NCBI GenBank assembly: GCA_016200785.1
Contig: JACQED010000273.1
Location: 1-7,230 of the forward strand
Length of the DNA stretch: 7,230 bases
Reading direction: 5' to 3'
Source: Chloroflexota bacterium
Lineage (GTDB): Bacteria; Chloroflexota; Anaerolineae; Anaerolineales; JACQED01
The position numbers were made by a program, and so were the translations under genes. Below the pieces are notes generated by a model. It did no database searches and was not told the origin of the DNA. It saw only the letters and a program-made list of their open reading frames with translations. This document shows, in pieces, positions 1 through 5,281 of the stretch; the stretch's first letter is position 1, and every line of letters begins with the position of its first letter.

Positions 1-36
1 TACGTGTTGCAGGCTCAGATGGTTGCGCCCCTCGGT

Positions 37-1434
37 TCAATCCGCCGCCACCCCGGCGTTCTTCAACGCCTGGGCCTCGATCCACTCTTTGTCTTCCACG
101 CGCATCAAGTACGGATTGAACAGTCCAATCGCGCACCAGATCGTGAGAATAGAGCCGACGGTAACGATGATGAGGCCCGGATCGAAGCGGCTGGCCAGCC
201 CGCCCATGAGCAAGGTGCTCGCGGGCCAACTGAACTGAGCAATCAGCCGGCGCACGGAAAACACCCGCCCTTGCAATTCGCGCGGCGTCTGCGTCTGCCA
301 GATGGTTTGCGAGTGGGAGTTCATCACGGGGATCATGCCCTCCATGAGAAAGGCGGCCGCGGCTGAGACGAACAGCCAGCGCGAAGCGCCGTAGGTGATC
401 TGCGCCAGCCCGGAAACGATCAGCGCCACCAGCACGCCGTAGACGCGCCGGCGCTTAAGCCCGCCCCACGCGCTGATGAAAAAGCCGCCCGCTACGCCGC
501 CGAGGCTGCCGATGGTTGCCAGCAGCGCCAGCGCGGCTTCGAGCGTGAGACCCCGCGCAGTCCAATCCGGCGCGATCTGGAATTTGACGATGATGGGCTG
601 CAGAACCAAAGCCCCGCTCGTAAAGTTCGCCACTGTGAACGTGCCCAAAAGCCACAGGAACGAGCGGCGATGCCAGATGTAGAGCGCGCCTTCTTTCACG
701 TCGGCCCACAACGATTTCTTTTCACCCGTCTCGGTGAGCAGGTCGGTGCGCTTCGGCGACGGGATGAAGAGGAACAACGGCGTGATCGCCGCCAAGAAAA
801 ACGTGGCCGAGTCGATTCCGATGGCAAGCACTGCGCCGTCGCCGATTTGTCCGAGCGGCGAGGCGAAGCCCGGAAGATTGCCCTGCCGCGCGAGCGCCGG
901 CAGAGAGATCAACGCCGCCGCGAGGCCCGGCGCGACGATGCCCGACAGCGAGAAGATGGTCTGCATCATCCCATTCGCGCGCGGCAGTTTCTCTTCCGGG
1001 ACGATCATCGCGTAGGAAGTGTCGAAGGCCGCGCTGTGAAAAGTGCCGAAGGAGGCCGAGAGCGCTCCGATGACGATCAGTTCGACAATGTTGAGGCGGT
1101 GAGCGGCGATGAGAAGCAGGATAGCCAGAGTGAGAAAACCATTGGCAACGTCCATAGCGATCATCGTGCGCTTGCGATCGTGGCGATCGACGAAAGCGCC
1201 GGCGATGGGCGCGAGGAACACCGTCGGGACAGCGAACGACAGGCTGAGGGCCGAGAGCGCCCATGCCAACTGCGGCTTCTGCGCTTCTGTCGGATACAGC
1301 GTGACCGTCAGCCAGATCGTGATGGCAAAAAAAGTCAGCGCACTGCCAATCACCGAAATGGATTGAGTGATCCACACGATCAGGAACGTGCGCCAGCCTT
1401 TCGGCGGGGCTTGATAGGGAGCGGAGTCCGGCAT
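37..1434 (-). CDS. MFS exporter (MFS_3/DHA3-like)
   Basis: A 12-helix-type major facilitator permease of 465 residues, probably a proton-driven exporter of small toxic or signalling molecules in the cytoplasmic membrane. Its substrate cannot be read from sequence. Visible features are a first hydrophobic segment at about residues 15-38, the MFS motif A loop FVDRHDRKR at about 81-89 between TM2 and TM3, a long extracytoplasmic loop at about 180-202, a cytoplasmic mid-loop rich in K/E/D at about 226-250, and an NSHSQTIWQ...LQGRVFS block at about 372-393 that is typical of the MFS_3 (macrolide-efflux-like) branch. The ATG at 1434 was chosen because AGGTGGG lies 7 bases upstream. A GTG at 1446 directly abuts the stop of the SHOCT-like gene and would add four residues, but its Shine-Dalgarno spacing is poor. 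It is the last visible gene of the DUF2089 operon. The family call is secure; the substrate is unknown. Confidence 0.9.
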   Translation of the reverse strand: MPDSAPYQAPPKGWRTFLIVWITQSISVIGSALTFFAITIWLTVTLYPTEAQKPQLAWALSALSLSFAVPTVFLAPIAGAFVDRHDRKRTMIAMDVANGFLTLAILLLIAAHRLNIVELIVIGALSASFGTFHSAAFDTSYAMIVPEEKLPRANGMMQTIFSLSGIVAPGLAAALISLPALARQGNLPGFASPLGQIGDGAVLAIGIDSATFFLAAITPLFLFIPSPKRTDLLTETGEKKSLWADVKEGALYIWHRRSFLWLLGTFTVANFTSGALVLQPIIVKFQIAPDWTARGLTLEAALALLATIGSLGGVAGGFFISAWGGLKRRRVYGVLVALIVSGLAQITYGASRWLFVSAAAAFLMEGMIPVMNSHSQTIWQTQTPRELQGRVFSVRRLIAQFSWPASTLLMGGLASRFDPGLIIVTVGSILTIWCAIGLFNPYLMRVEDKEWIEAQALKNAGVAAD

Positions 1435-1446
1435 GGGGAAGCCCAC

Positions 1447-1830
1447 CTACTCCATGAAAATCTCGACGTGCTGGCCGTCCTCTGCGTCGGTAACGTCGAA
1501 GATTTTCCCGACGCCGCCGGATTTGATGGCCGCGACAATTCTCTGCATGTTCATGCCTTCGATCTCGGGCGAGAAGCGCGCACCCATTTTCAGGCCGATG
1601 TCCACCAGCCCCAAGGGGAGGTTCACGTTGACGCTCGTTTTGCCGGTGGCCGTGTCGGTGACGCGCACCCGAAACCATCGAGCCTCGCCGGATGCCTCAT
1701 TGCCTCCGGCGCGGGACTCCGACTTGCGGCTCTCGTCGAGCGCGGCGATCAACTTCGCGCCCTCTTCGGCAGTGAGCTTGCCGGACTCGACCATCTTTAG
1801 AATCTTCGTGTACTCTTCTGGCGTCGCCAT
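1447..1830 (-). CDS. SHOCT-like domain protein (YvlB N-terminal type)
   Basis: A small soluble protein of 127 residues with no signal peptide or membrane segment. Residues 6-32 form a helix-turn-helix-like hairpin with the pattern ILKMVESGKLTAEEGAKLI, matching the SHOCT-like element found at the start of B. subtilis YvlB-type proteins. A polar linker (about 33-50) follows. The second half has alternating beta residues (RWFRVRVTDTATGKTSVNVN, 51-70), a helical part (71-105) and a final acidic strand pair ending in VEIFME. This two-part layout recurs in proteins encoded next to DUF2089 genes; that statement is from memory. The biochemical function is unknown. SHOCT-like elements are thought to mediate oligomerisation or protein contact. 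The ATG at 1830 has only a weak purine-rich AAGAAG upstream. A 68-base gap separates it from the GNAT gene, and the MFS gene begins almost at its stop codon, so co-transcription and translational coupling are likely. Confidence 0.8.
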   Translation of the reverse strand: MATPEEYTKILKMVESGKLTAEEGAKLIAALDESRKSESRAGGNEASGEARWFRVRVTDTATGKTSVNVNLPLGLVDIGLKMGARFSPEIEGMNMQRIVAAIKSGGVGKIFDVTDAEDGQHVEIFME

Positions 1831-1898
1831 GTTCTTCTTGCTGTTGGCGCACAGTCCAGTTGGACGCGCGCAAGAAGCGAAGGAAGGCAGATCGAGAT

Positions 1899-2873
1899 TC
1901 AGCGCAAATCGCGTCTCATCCAGATCAGGCTTCTGCCGGCAGTGAAGCCCAGCGCTCGGAGCGTTTCGACGTCCTGATCCGTTGGATGATCGATCCGCAC
2001 CGGCCAGGGCCGCGCGCCGAGCCGGCGCAGGCCGCGCACCAGCAGCGGGTTGGCAAGCTGCTCGTGATAGTCGGGATGTAACAACAGGGCGAACAAATCG
2101 GAGTCGCCCATGTTGCTTCGGATGATCAGACTGCCGAGAAGCCTGCCGCCGGCTTCCGCGATCCAGCGTTCTTCGTTCCCGCCGGTCAGGAAGCGATCCA
2201 GACTACGCAGGAACGACGGGCGAAAGTCATCGGCTCGCAGAGGGCGCGTCCACTCCAATCCCTCCGAGCGCACCATTCCTGCCAGCGTGAACTCTTCGGC
2301 CCATTGGCTCTCGCGCCGCGGCCTAATCTCGACGCCCGGCGACTCGACGGGGAGAGGCGTTGTGCCGCCGTGCCGGGTCCACAGCGTATGTGTGCCGAGG
2401 CGGTCAAAGGCGAGGCCGGCGTACAAGGTTGCGGCGGCAACGTTGTCGTGATCGACCTGCAACAGCGCCGCCGCGCCGCCCTGCCGCCGCGCCAGATTGA
2501 GCGCTGCTTCGGTGAGGGCGCGCGCGATGCCTCGATGACGATATTCGGGAAGCACGGCGACGTTCGCAATGAGCCAATCACGCGTGCCGTTGCCGGCGCG
2601 CTGGGTGCTGATATTGCCGGCCACCCGGCCATCCTCGATCCAGACAAAACCAAGACTCCACGCCGGGCCGTTGAAAACGCCGCCCAGCAGCCACAGCAAC
2701 GGGCCGGTGCGGCTGAGCGAGTGCATCTCGCGCACCGCACTCCGCCCGGCCGAGTCGAGGTTCGGCCCAAAGCACGCTTCCATCAACGTGGCGATACCGC
2801 CGAGGTCGCGCGCCAGGTTTGTTGGGCGCAGACCCCTCTCGACTTTGCCGCGTGTTGCCGTCGCCGTCGTCAT
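1899..2873 (-). CDS. GNAT family N-acetyltransferase, tandem-domain
   Basis: A cytoplasmic acetyltransferase of 324 residues, about twice the length of a single GNAT domain. The N-terminal half (about 15-170) carries an intact acetyl-CoA-binding motif A, VAVLPEYRHRGIARAL at 105-120, whose R-H-R-G-I-A pyrophosphate loop matches Q/RxxGxG/A. It is followed by the helix and the VDHDNVAAATLYAGLAFDRLG block (140-160), the usual N..A..LY...GF motif B. The C-terminal half (181-324) repeats the fold in outline (FALLLHPDYHEQLANPLL, then DVETLRALGF) but lacks the glycine loop, so it is probably a non-catalytic or substrate-binding copy. The substrate is unknown: an amine, a peptide N-terminus or an antibiotic are all possible. 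The ATG at 2873 has AGGGAG 12 bases upstream and no better in-frame start. It lies 21 bases after the DUF2089 stop, in the same operon. Confidence 0.88.
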   Translation of the reverse strand: MTTATATRGKVERGLRPTNLARDLGGIATLMEACFGPNLDSAGRSAVREMHSLSRTGPLLWLLGGVFNGPAWSLGFVWIEDGRVAGNISTQRAGNGTRDWLIANVAVLPEYRHRGIARALTEAALNLARRQGGAAALLQVDHDNVAAATLYAGLAFDRLGTHTLWTRHGGTTPLPVESPGVEIRPRRESQWAEEFTLAGMVRSEGLEWTRPLRADDFRPSFLRSLDRFLTGGNEERWIAEAGGRLLGSLIIRSNMGDSDLFALLLHPDYHEQLANPLLVRGLRRLGARPWPVRIDHPTDQDVETLRALGFTAGRSLIWMRRDLR

Positions 2874-2894
2874 CGTATGGCTGCTCTCCCTACT

Positions 2895-3287
2895 TCAACC
2901 AGAATGCCCTTGTCGGCGCAGAAGTTGAACGGCTTGCTCGGAGGTGATCCGGCCCTGATCGAGGTCGTCGAGGATCTTGCGTCGGCTCTCGTCTGAGAGA
3001 CTGGAGGTTTCTTCAGACGGGCCGAGTTCGTGGCCGAGCGCGCGGATCACATCGCGCAGTCGCGCGCGGATAGTCGGATAGGAAAGCTTCAAGACCTCTT
3101 CCATTCGATTTATCTTGCCTTCACAGTGGATGAATGTTTCGACGAAGGCGAGTTGATCCGGCGAGAGGCGTTCGAAGCGGCCAATGGCGAATTGGCCTTC
3201 GATAGCTGTGTCGCAACTGCGGCAGTGAAGGCGAGTGACGGTCAACGCCTCGCCGCATACCGGGCATTTGTCAGGAAAAGGACGCAT
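2895..3287 (-). CDS. DUF2089 protein: zinc ribbon, HTH and SHOCT-like tail
   Basis: A probable DNA-binding regulator of 130 residues. The N-terminus has two CxxC knuckles, C8/C11 and C22/C25 (CPVCG and CRSC), which would bind one zinc. Residues 41-86 match the DUF2089 core, including FVETFIHCEGKINRMEEVLK and SYPTIRARL, whose pattern is like a sigma-factor or HTH recognition helix. Residues 102-125 (RKILDDLDQGRITSEQAVQL) form a SHOCT-like hairpin closely similar to the start of the 127-residue protein encoded two genes downstream. The ATG at 3287 is the only possible start ahead of the CPVC knuckle, and no Shine-Dalgarno is visible before it. It is the first gene of the operon, 57 bases from the predicted transcription start. 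Autoregulation is plausible but not shown. The family assignment is firm; the regulatory role is inferred from the domains. Confidence 0.88.
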   Translation of the reverse strand: MRPFPDKCPVCGEALTVTRLHCRSCDTAIEGQFAIGRFERLSPDQLAFVETFIHCEGKINRMEEVLKLSYPTIRARLRDVIRALGHELGPSEETSSLSDESRRKILDDLDQGRITSEQAVQLLRRQGHSG

Positions 3288-3321
3288 GTTGGAATGACAA
3301 CATAAAGTCTGGTCGTACTCA

Positions 3322-3343
3322 ATTAAGAATCGTATTAATAATC
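3322..3343 (-). repeat. tandem 10-bp direct repeats in leader (operator candidate)
   Basis: On the plus strand ATTAAGAATC (3322-3331) and ATTAATAATC (3334-3343) match at 9 of 10 bases with a 12-base period, about one helical turn. They sit just downstream of the predicted transcription start (about 3344) of the DUF2089 operon. An 11-base inverted repeat GGAAGTATTCC (3358-3368) lies inside the promoter spacer. Either could be an operator for the encoded HTH protein; the region is AT-rich, so chance similarity is possible. Confidence 0.35.
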
Positions 3344-3350
3344 CGACACA

Positions 3351-3378
3351 ATTATATGGAAGTATTCCGATTTGTCAA
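3351..3378 (-). promoter_or_regulatory. sigma-A type promoter of the DUF2089 operon
   Basis: On the minus strand TTGACA (3378-3373) and TATAAT (3356-3351) are both perfect consensus hexamers, separated by 16 bases. The expected transcription start is near 3344, giving a leader of about 57 nt before the ATG at 3287. The surrounding 100 bases are markedly AT-rich compared with the flanking genes. Confidence 0.85.
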
Positions 3379-3506
3379 CGCGACACTTCATAATCCTAAA
3401 TAGCGCTTGACCTGCCGGTGGGAGATACAAACCATCAGGAATTCTAATTAGCGGGCGGTGGGCAAGGAGGTTGCGCTTTCAAGTTCGCAGCTGCGTTGCA
3501 GGACTA

Positions 3507-3534
3507 TTGACTTTCATTCCGGGCGACCTATAAT
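3507..3534 (+). promoter_or_regulatory. sigma-A type promoter of the pilin gene
   Basis: TTGACT (3507-3512) and a perfect TATAAT (3529-3534) are separated by 16 bases. The predicted start is near 3541, giving a leader of about 43 nt with a strong ribosome-binding site. The near-consensus promoter and strong Shine-Dalgarno suggest high expression, as expected for a structural pilin. Confidence 0.82.
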
Positions 3535-3567
3535 GAACAAACCATGATGACCTTGCAATCGAAAGTG

Positions 3568-3577
3568 AAAGGAGGTG
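3568..3577 (+). promoter_or_regulatory. strong Shine-Dalgarno deciding the pilin start
   Basis: AAAGGAGGTG is an almost full-length complement of the 16S rRNA 3' end. GGAGG ends 8 bases before the ATG at 3584. It fixes the start of the short pilin gene and argues against the overlapping ATG at 3544, which is in another frame. Confidence 0.85.
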
Positions 3578-3583
3578 GGACCC

Positions 3584-3727
3584 ATGCCACCGTCAGCGGA
3601 GAGGGGCCAGGGGCTTCTGGAGTATGCTTTGATCATCTCTCTCGTCGCGATAATCGTCCTCGTGATGCTCGTTGTCCTCGGCCCAGCGGTTGGCAATCTC
3701 TACAGCAATATCATGGCCAACTTCTGA
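3584..3727 (+). CDS. Flp/Fap-type (type IVb) prepilin, 47 aa
   Basis: A tiny prepilin of 47 residues. The sequence begins MPPSAERGQGLLEYALIISL and then runs through a hydrophobic helix (about 15-33) to GPAVGNLYSNIMANF. The G-QGLLEY pattern fits the Flp prepilin cleavage rule: cut after Gly8 so that Glu13 is position 5 and Tyr14 position 6 of a 39-residue mature subunit. The LGPAVGNLYSNI ending is typical of Flp pilins. The mature protein would be inserted in the membrane, cleaved by a TadV/PilD-like prepilin peptidase and assembled by Tad machinery. None of these genes is in the window, so it is an orphan pilin locus here. A near-consensus promoter, a strong Shine-Dalgarno and a hairpin terminator make it a complete single-gene unit. 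Automated callers can easily miss it because of its length. The family call is confident; whether it forms a pilus is inference. Confidence 0.9.
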   Translation: MPPSAERGQGLLEYALIISLVAIIVLVMLVVLGPAVGNLYSNIMANF

Positions 3728-3755
3728 CCCAATAAGGCACTCTCCAGAAAAGCTA

Positions 3756-3782
3756 CCGGGCCTCGCGCGAAACGAGGCCCGG
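3756..3782. terminator. bidirectional hairpin terminator between convergent genes
   Basis: A perfect 10-bp GC-rich stem, CCGGGCCTCG (3756-3765) with CGAGGCCCGG (3773-3782), has a 7-base loop. It lies 28 bases after the pilin stop and 9 bases beyond the stop of the minus-strand glycosyltransferase gene. The plus-strand U-tract is weak (GTTTAAT). The minus strand reads TAGCTTTTC after the stem, so termination is better supported for the minus-strand operon. Confidence 0.75.
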
Positions 3783-3791
3783 AGCGTTTAA

Positions 3792-4949
3792 TCATGCGTT
3801 TGAGCATTCGGCGCTCGGCTCGGCACGGGTCATCCCGGCGTACTGGGCGACCTCGGCGGCGATGTCGGCGGCGGCGTGAGGACTCGCCAGCCGGCGCGAG
3901 TTGGCGGCGGCTCTGCTCAGCGCCTCGCCCGGCCCATCCGACAACAGGGATCGAACGGCCTCCACCACTTTTGCCGGCCCCGGTGCCCACAGCCCGGCCC
4001 CCTCGCTCACCACGTACCGCACGTTGCCCTCCTCCTGTCCTGGAATCGCACTACTGAGAATAAGCGGCCGCCCCGCGTTGAACGCCTCCACAATCGACGA
4101 CGGCCCGGCCTTCGTCACGATCAGGTCGGCCGCGCCCATCAGCTCAGGCATGTTCCTCACAAATCCATAGAGGTGAGTCGGCACTTCCCAATTGACCGCG
4201 CTCAATCGCTGACGCAACGCCTCGTTGCGTCCGGCGACAACGGCCAATTGACAGCGCAGTCCAGCCGAGGCAACGCCGCGCGCGATCTCGAAAAGCGGCC
4301 CCATCCCCTCGCCTCCGCCGACGACCAACACCGCCGGCAAGTTGGCGTGCCAGTTGAGTTGGGCGCGCAGGTCGGCCTTCTCGCCGGCCGGCCGGCTGAA
4401 CCTGTCGGCCACCGGCAGGCCGACGACGCGCACTTTTGCCAGGGGCATTCCACACGCTACCGCGCGCTCGCGCGCCGGTTCGGTGGGAACGAGGCAGCGA
4501 TCGACTTTGGGGTGATACCACCACGCATGAGTCGAAACGAGGTCGGTGACGACGGTGATGTACGGGGGGCGTTGCTTGCCAAACGCTCGGAGGAGCGGGA
4601 CTTGAAAGAGGGGATGAACGCTGACGACGACATCGGCAGGATGCTCGCGCACCAGCCGCTTGATCGCGCGCCGGACGACGGGCCATAGCGCGGTGGCGAG
4701 AGCGCGTGAACGGCGCGGGCCGTCACTCAATTTGAAACCCCTACCCCACACCCGCGGCCGTTTCACCATCCACGGATACCACGCGGGAAAACGGCGAAAT
4801 GGATAAGGCATGTACTCGACGAACAAGTCCACCAATTCCACTTCGCACTGCCCGGCGTAGTTCGCCAGCAATGCTTCGCGGATGGCCTCAGCCGAGCTGC
4901 GATGCCCGCCGCCGGTGTCCGAGAACAAAACAAGAATGCGCTTGCTCAC
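3792..4949 (-). CDS. MGDG synthase/MurG-like glycosyltransferase (GT28 type)
   Basis: A GT-B fold glycosyltransferase of 385 residues that probably transfers a hexose from a nucleotide sugar to diacylglycerol or a related membrane lipid at the inner membrane face. The N-terminal domain (about 4-175) has the MGDG-synthase signature DTGGGHRSSAEAI (11-23), a hydrophobic/aromatic YPF..FPAWYPW membrane-contact stretch (49-60) and VVTDLVSTHAWWYHPKVD (133-150). The C-terminal nucleotide-sugar domain has VVGGGEGMG (209-217), YGFVRNMPELM (261-271), KAGPSSIVEAF (280-290) and PGQEEGN (303-309), the conserved GT28 donor-binding blocks. Length fits the family. The start is GTG at 4949, which overlaps the DUF951 stop in GTGA, with AAAGGG about 9 bases upstream. 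This implies translational coupling. The donor (UDP-Gal or UDP-Glc) and processivity cannot be told from sequence. A MurG role is unlikely because of the MGDG-type N-terminal domain. Confidence 0.87.
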   Translation of the reverse strand: MSKRILVLFSDTGGGHRSSAEAIREALLANYAGQCEVELVDLFVEYMPYPFRRFPAWYPWMVKRPRVWGRGFKLSDGPRRSRALATALWPVVRRAIKRLVREHPADVVVSVHPLFQVPLLRAFGKQRPPYITVVTDLVSTHAWWYHPKVDRCLVPTEPARERAVACGMPLAKVRVVGLPVADRFSRPAGEKADLRAQLNWHANLPAVLVVGGGEGMGPLFEIARGVASAGLRCQLAVVAGRNEALRQRLSAVNWEVPTHLYGFVRNMPELMGAADLIVTKAGPSSIVEAFNAGRPLILSSAIPGQEEGNVRYVVSEGAGLWAPGPAKVVEAVRSLLSDGPGEALSRAAANSRRLASPHAAADIAAEVAQYAGMTRAEPSAECSNA

Positions 4950-5236
4950 TTCCGGCGTCCCTTTACGCCAGATTTGGAGCCACCCGCAGGCGCGCCCTCC
5001 GGGCGCGATGCGTTTTCCAGGCGGGCGGTCTCCAGCGCGGCAAGGGCATCGTCACCCTTCAGGATCGTCTTTAGCCTCTTCTCGAATTCACGCCGAGGCA
5101 GCAGCACGCGGCGATCACACTTCAGGCATCTGAGGCCGATATCCGCGCCCACCCGCACGACGCGCCAATCGTAACTGCCGCAGGGATGCAGCTTGCGCAG
5201 ACGCACGAGGTCGTCGAGTTGAATTTCGACAGGCAT
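4946..5236 (-). CDS. DUF951 family protein with basic C-terminal extension
   Basis: A small soluble protein of 96 residues. Residues 1-60 match DUF951: LDDLVRLRKLHPCGSYDW (7-24), RVGADIGLRCLKC (28-40) and LLPRREFEKRLKTI (45-58). Three cysteines (19, 37 and 40) and the His at 17 could bind a metal, and the fold looks like a small RNA- or nucleic-acid-binding beta barrel. The family function is unknown. Members recalled are about 60-70 residues long, so the last 35 or so residues, ending GSKSGVKGRRK, are an unusual basic, low-complexity tail. The ATG at 5236 has no Shine-Dalgarno; the preceding 45 bases consist largely of a short repeat and C-rich sequence. Its stop overlaps the glycosyltransferase start by 4 bases (GTGA), so the two are co-translated. 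Confidence 0.82.
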   Translation of the reverse strand: MPVEIQLDDLVRLRKLHPCGSYDWRVVRVGADIGLRCLKCDRRVLLPRREFEKRLKTILKGDDALAALETARLENASRPEGAPAGGSKSGVKGRRK

Positions 5237-5258
5237 GAGGCAGGGGTTAGAGGTTTGG

Positions 5259-5281
5259 GATTGGAGATCAGAGATTGGAGA
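5259..5281. repeat. two-copy GATTGGAGA direct repeat
   Basis: GATTGGAGA occurs at 5259-5267 and 5273-5281 with a 14-base period, filling most of the 45-base gap between the DUF92 stop and the DUF951 start. Similar GATTGGAGA/TCTCCAATC strings recur between genes in some Chloroflexota genomes as far as I recall; this is not verified here. It adjoins the TAA stop of the DUF92 gene. Confidence 0.55.

Larger units (their letters stand above)
3288..3583. other. divergent intergenic region
   Basis: These 296 non-coding bases hold two outward-facing promoters: the minus-strand DUF2089 promoter at 3351-3378 and the plus-strand pilin promoter at 3507-3534. The 128 bases between the two -35 boxes contain no convincing gene. 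The one notable element is the perfect palindrome CGCAGCTGCG at 3486-3495, 11 bases upstream of the pilin -35 box. No RNA gene or riboswitch was recognised. Confidence 0.7.

Noticed and set aside
1435..1446. GTG start for the MFS gene directly after the SHOCT-like stop
   Set aside because: Its only Shine-Dalgarno-like GGAG is 3 bases away, whereas the ATG at 1434 has AGGTGGG at good spacing. It remains possible and changes only four residues.
722..1678. Minus-strand frame of 318 codons overlapping the MFS and SHOCT-like genes in another frame
   Set aside because: The Arg/His-rich translation matches no family, and the MFS and SHOCT-like frames are clearly the coding ones.
670..1800. Long plus-strand open frame of 376 codons opposite the MFS and SHOCT-like genes
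   Set aside because: It is an antisense shadow of GC-rich genes: Arg/Asp/Glu-rich composition, no domain, no ribosome-binding site, and it crosses two well-supported minus-strand genes.
1854..1865. Inverted repeat GTCCA-GT-TGGAC between the GNAT and SHOCT-like genes
   Set aside because: The 5-bp arms with a 2-base loop and no T-run are too weak to call a terminator or operator.
3407..3430. TTGACC as a possible second promoter in the intergenic region
   Set aside because: No acceptable -10 hexamer lies 15-19 bases downstream.
3544..3735. 63-codon plus-strand frame over the pilin region
   Set aside because: It is in a different frame from the pilin, has no Shine-Dalgarno before its ATG and no domain. 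The frame at 3584 has a strong Shine-Dalgarno and a Flp signature.
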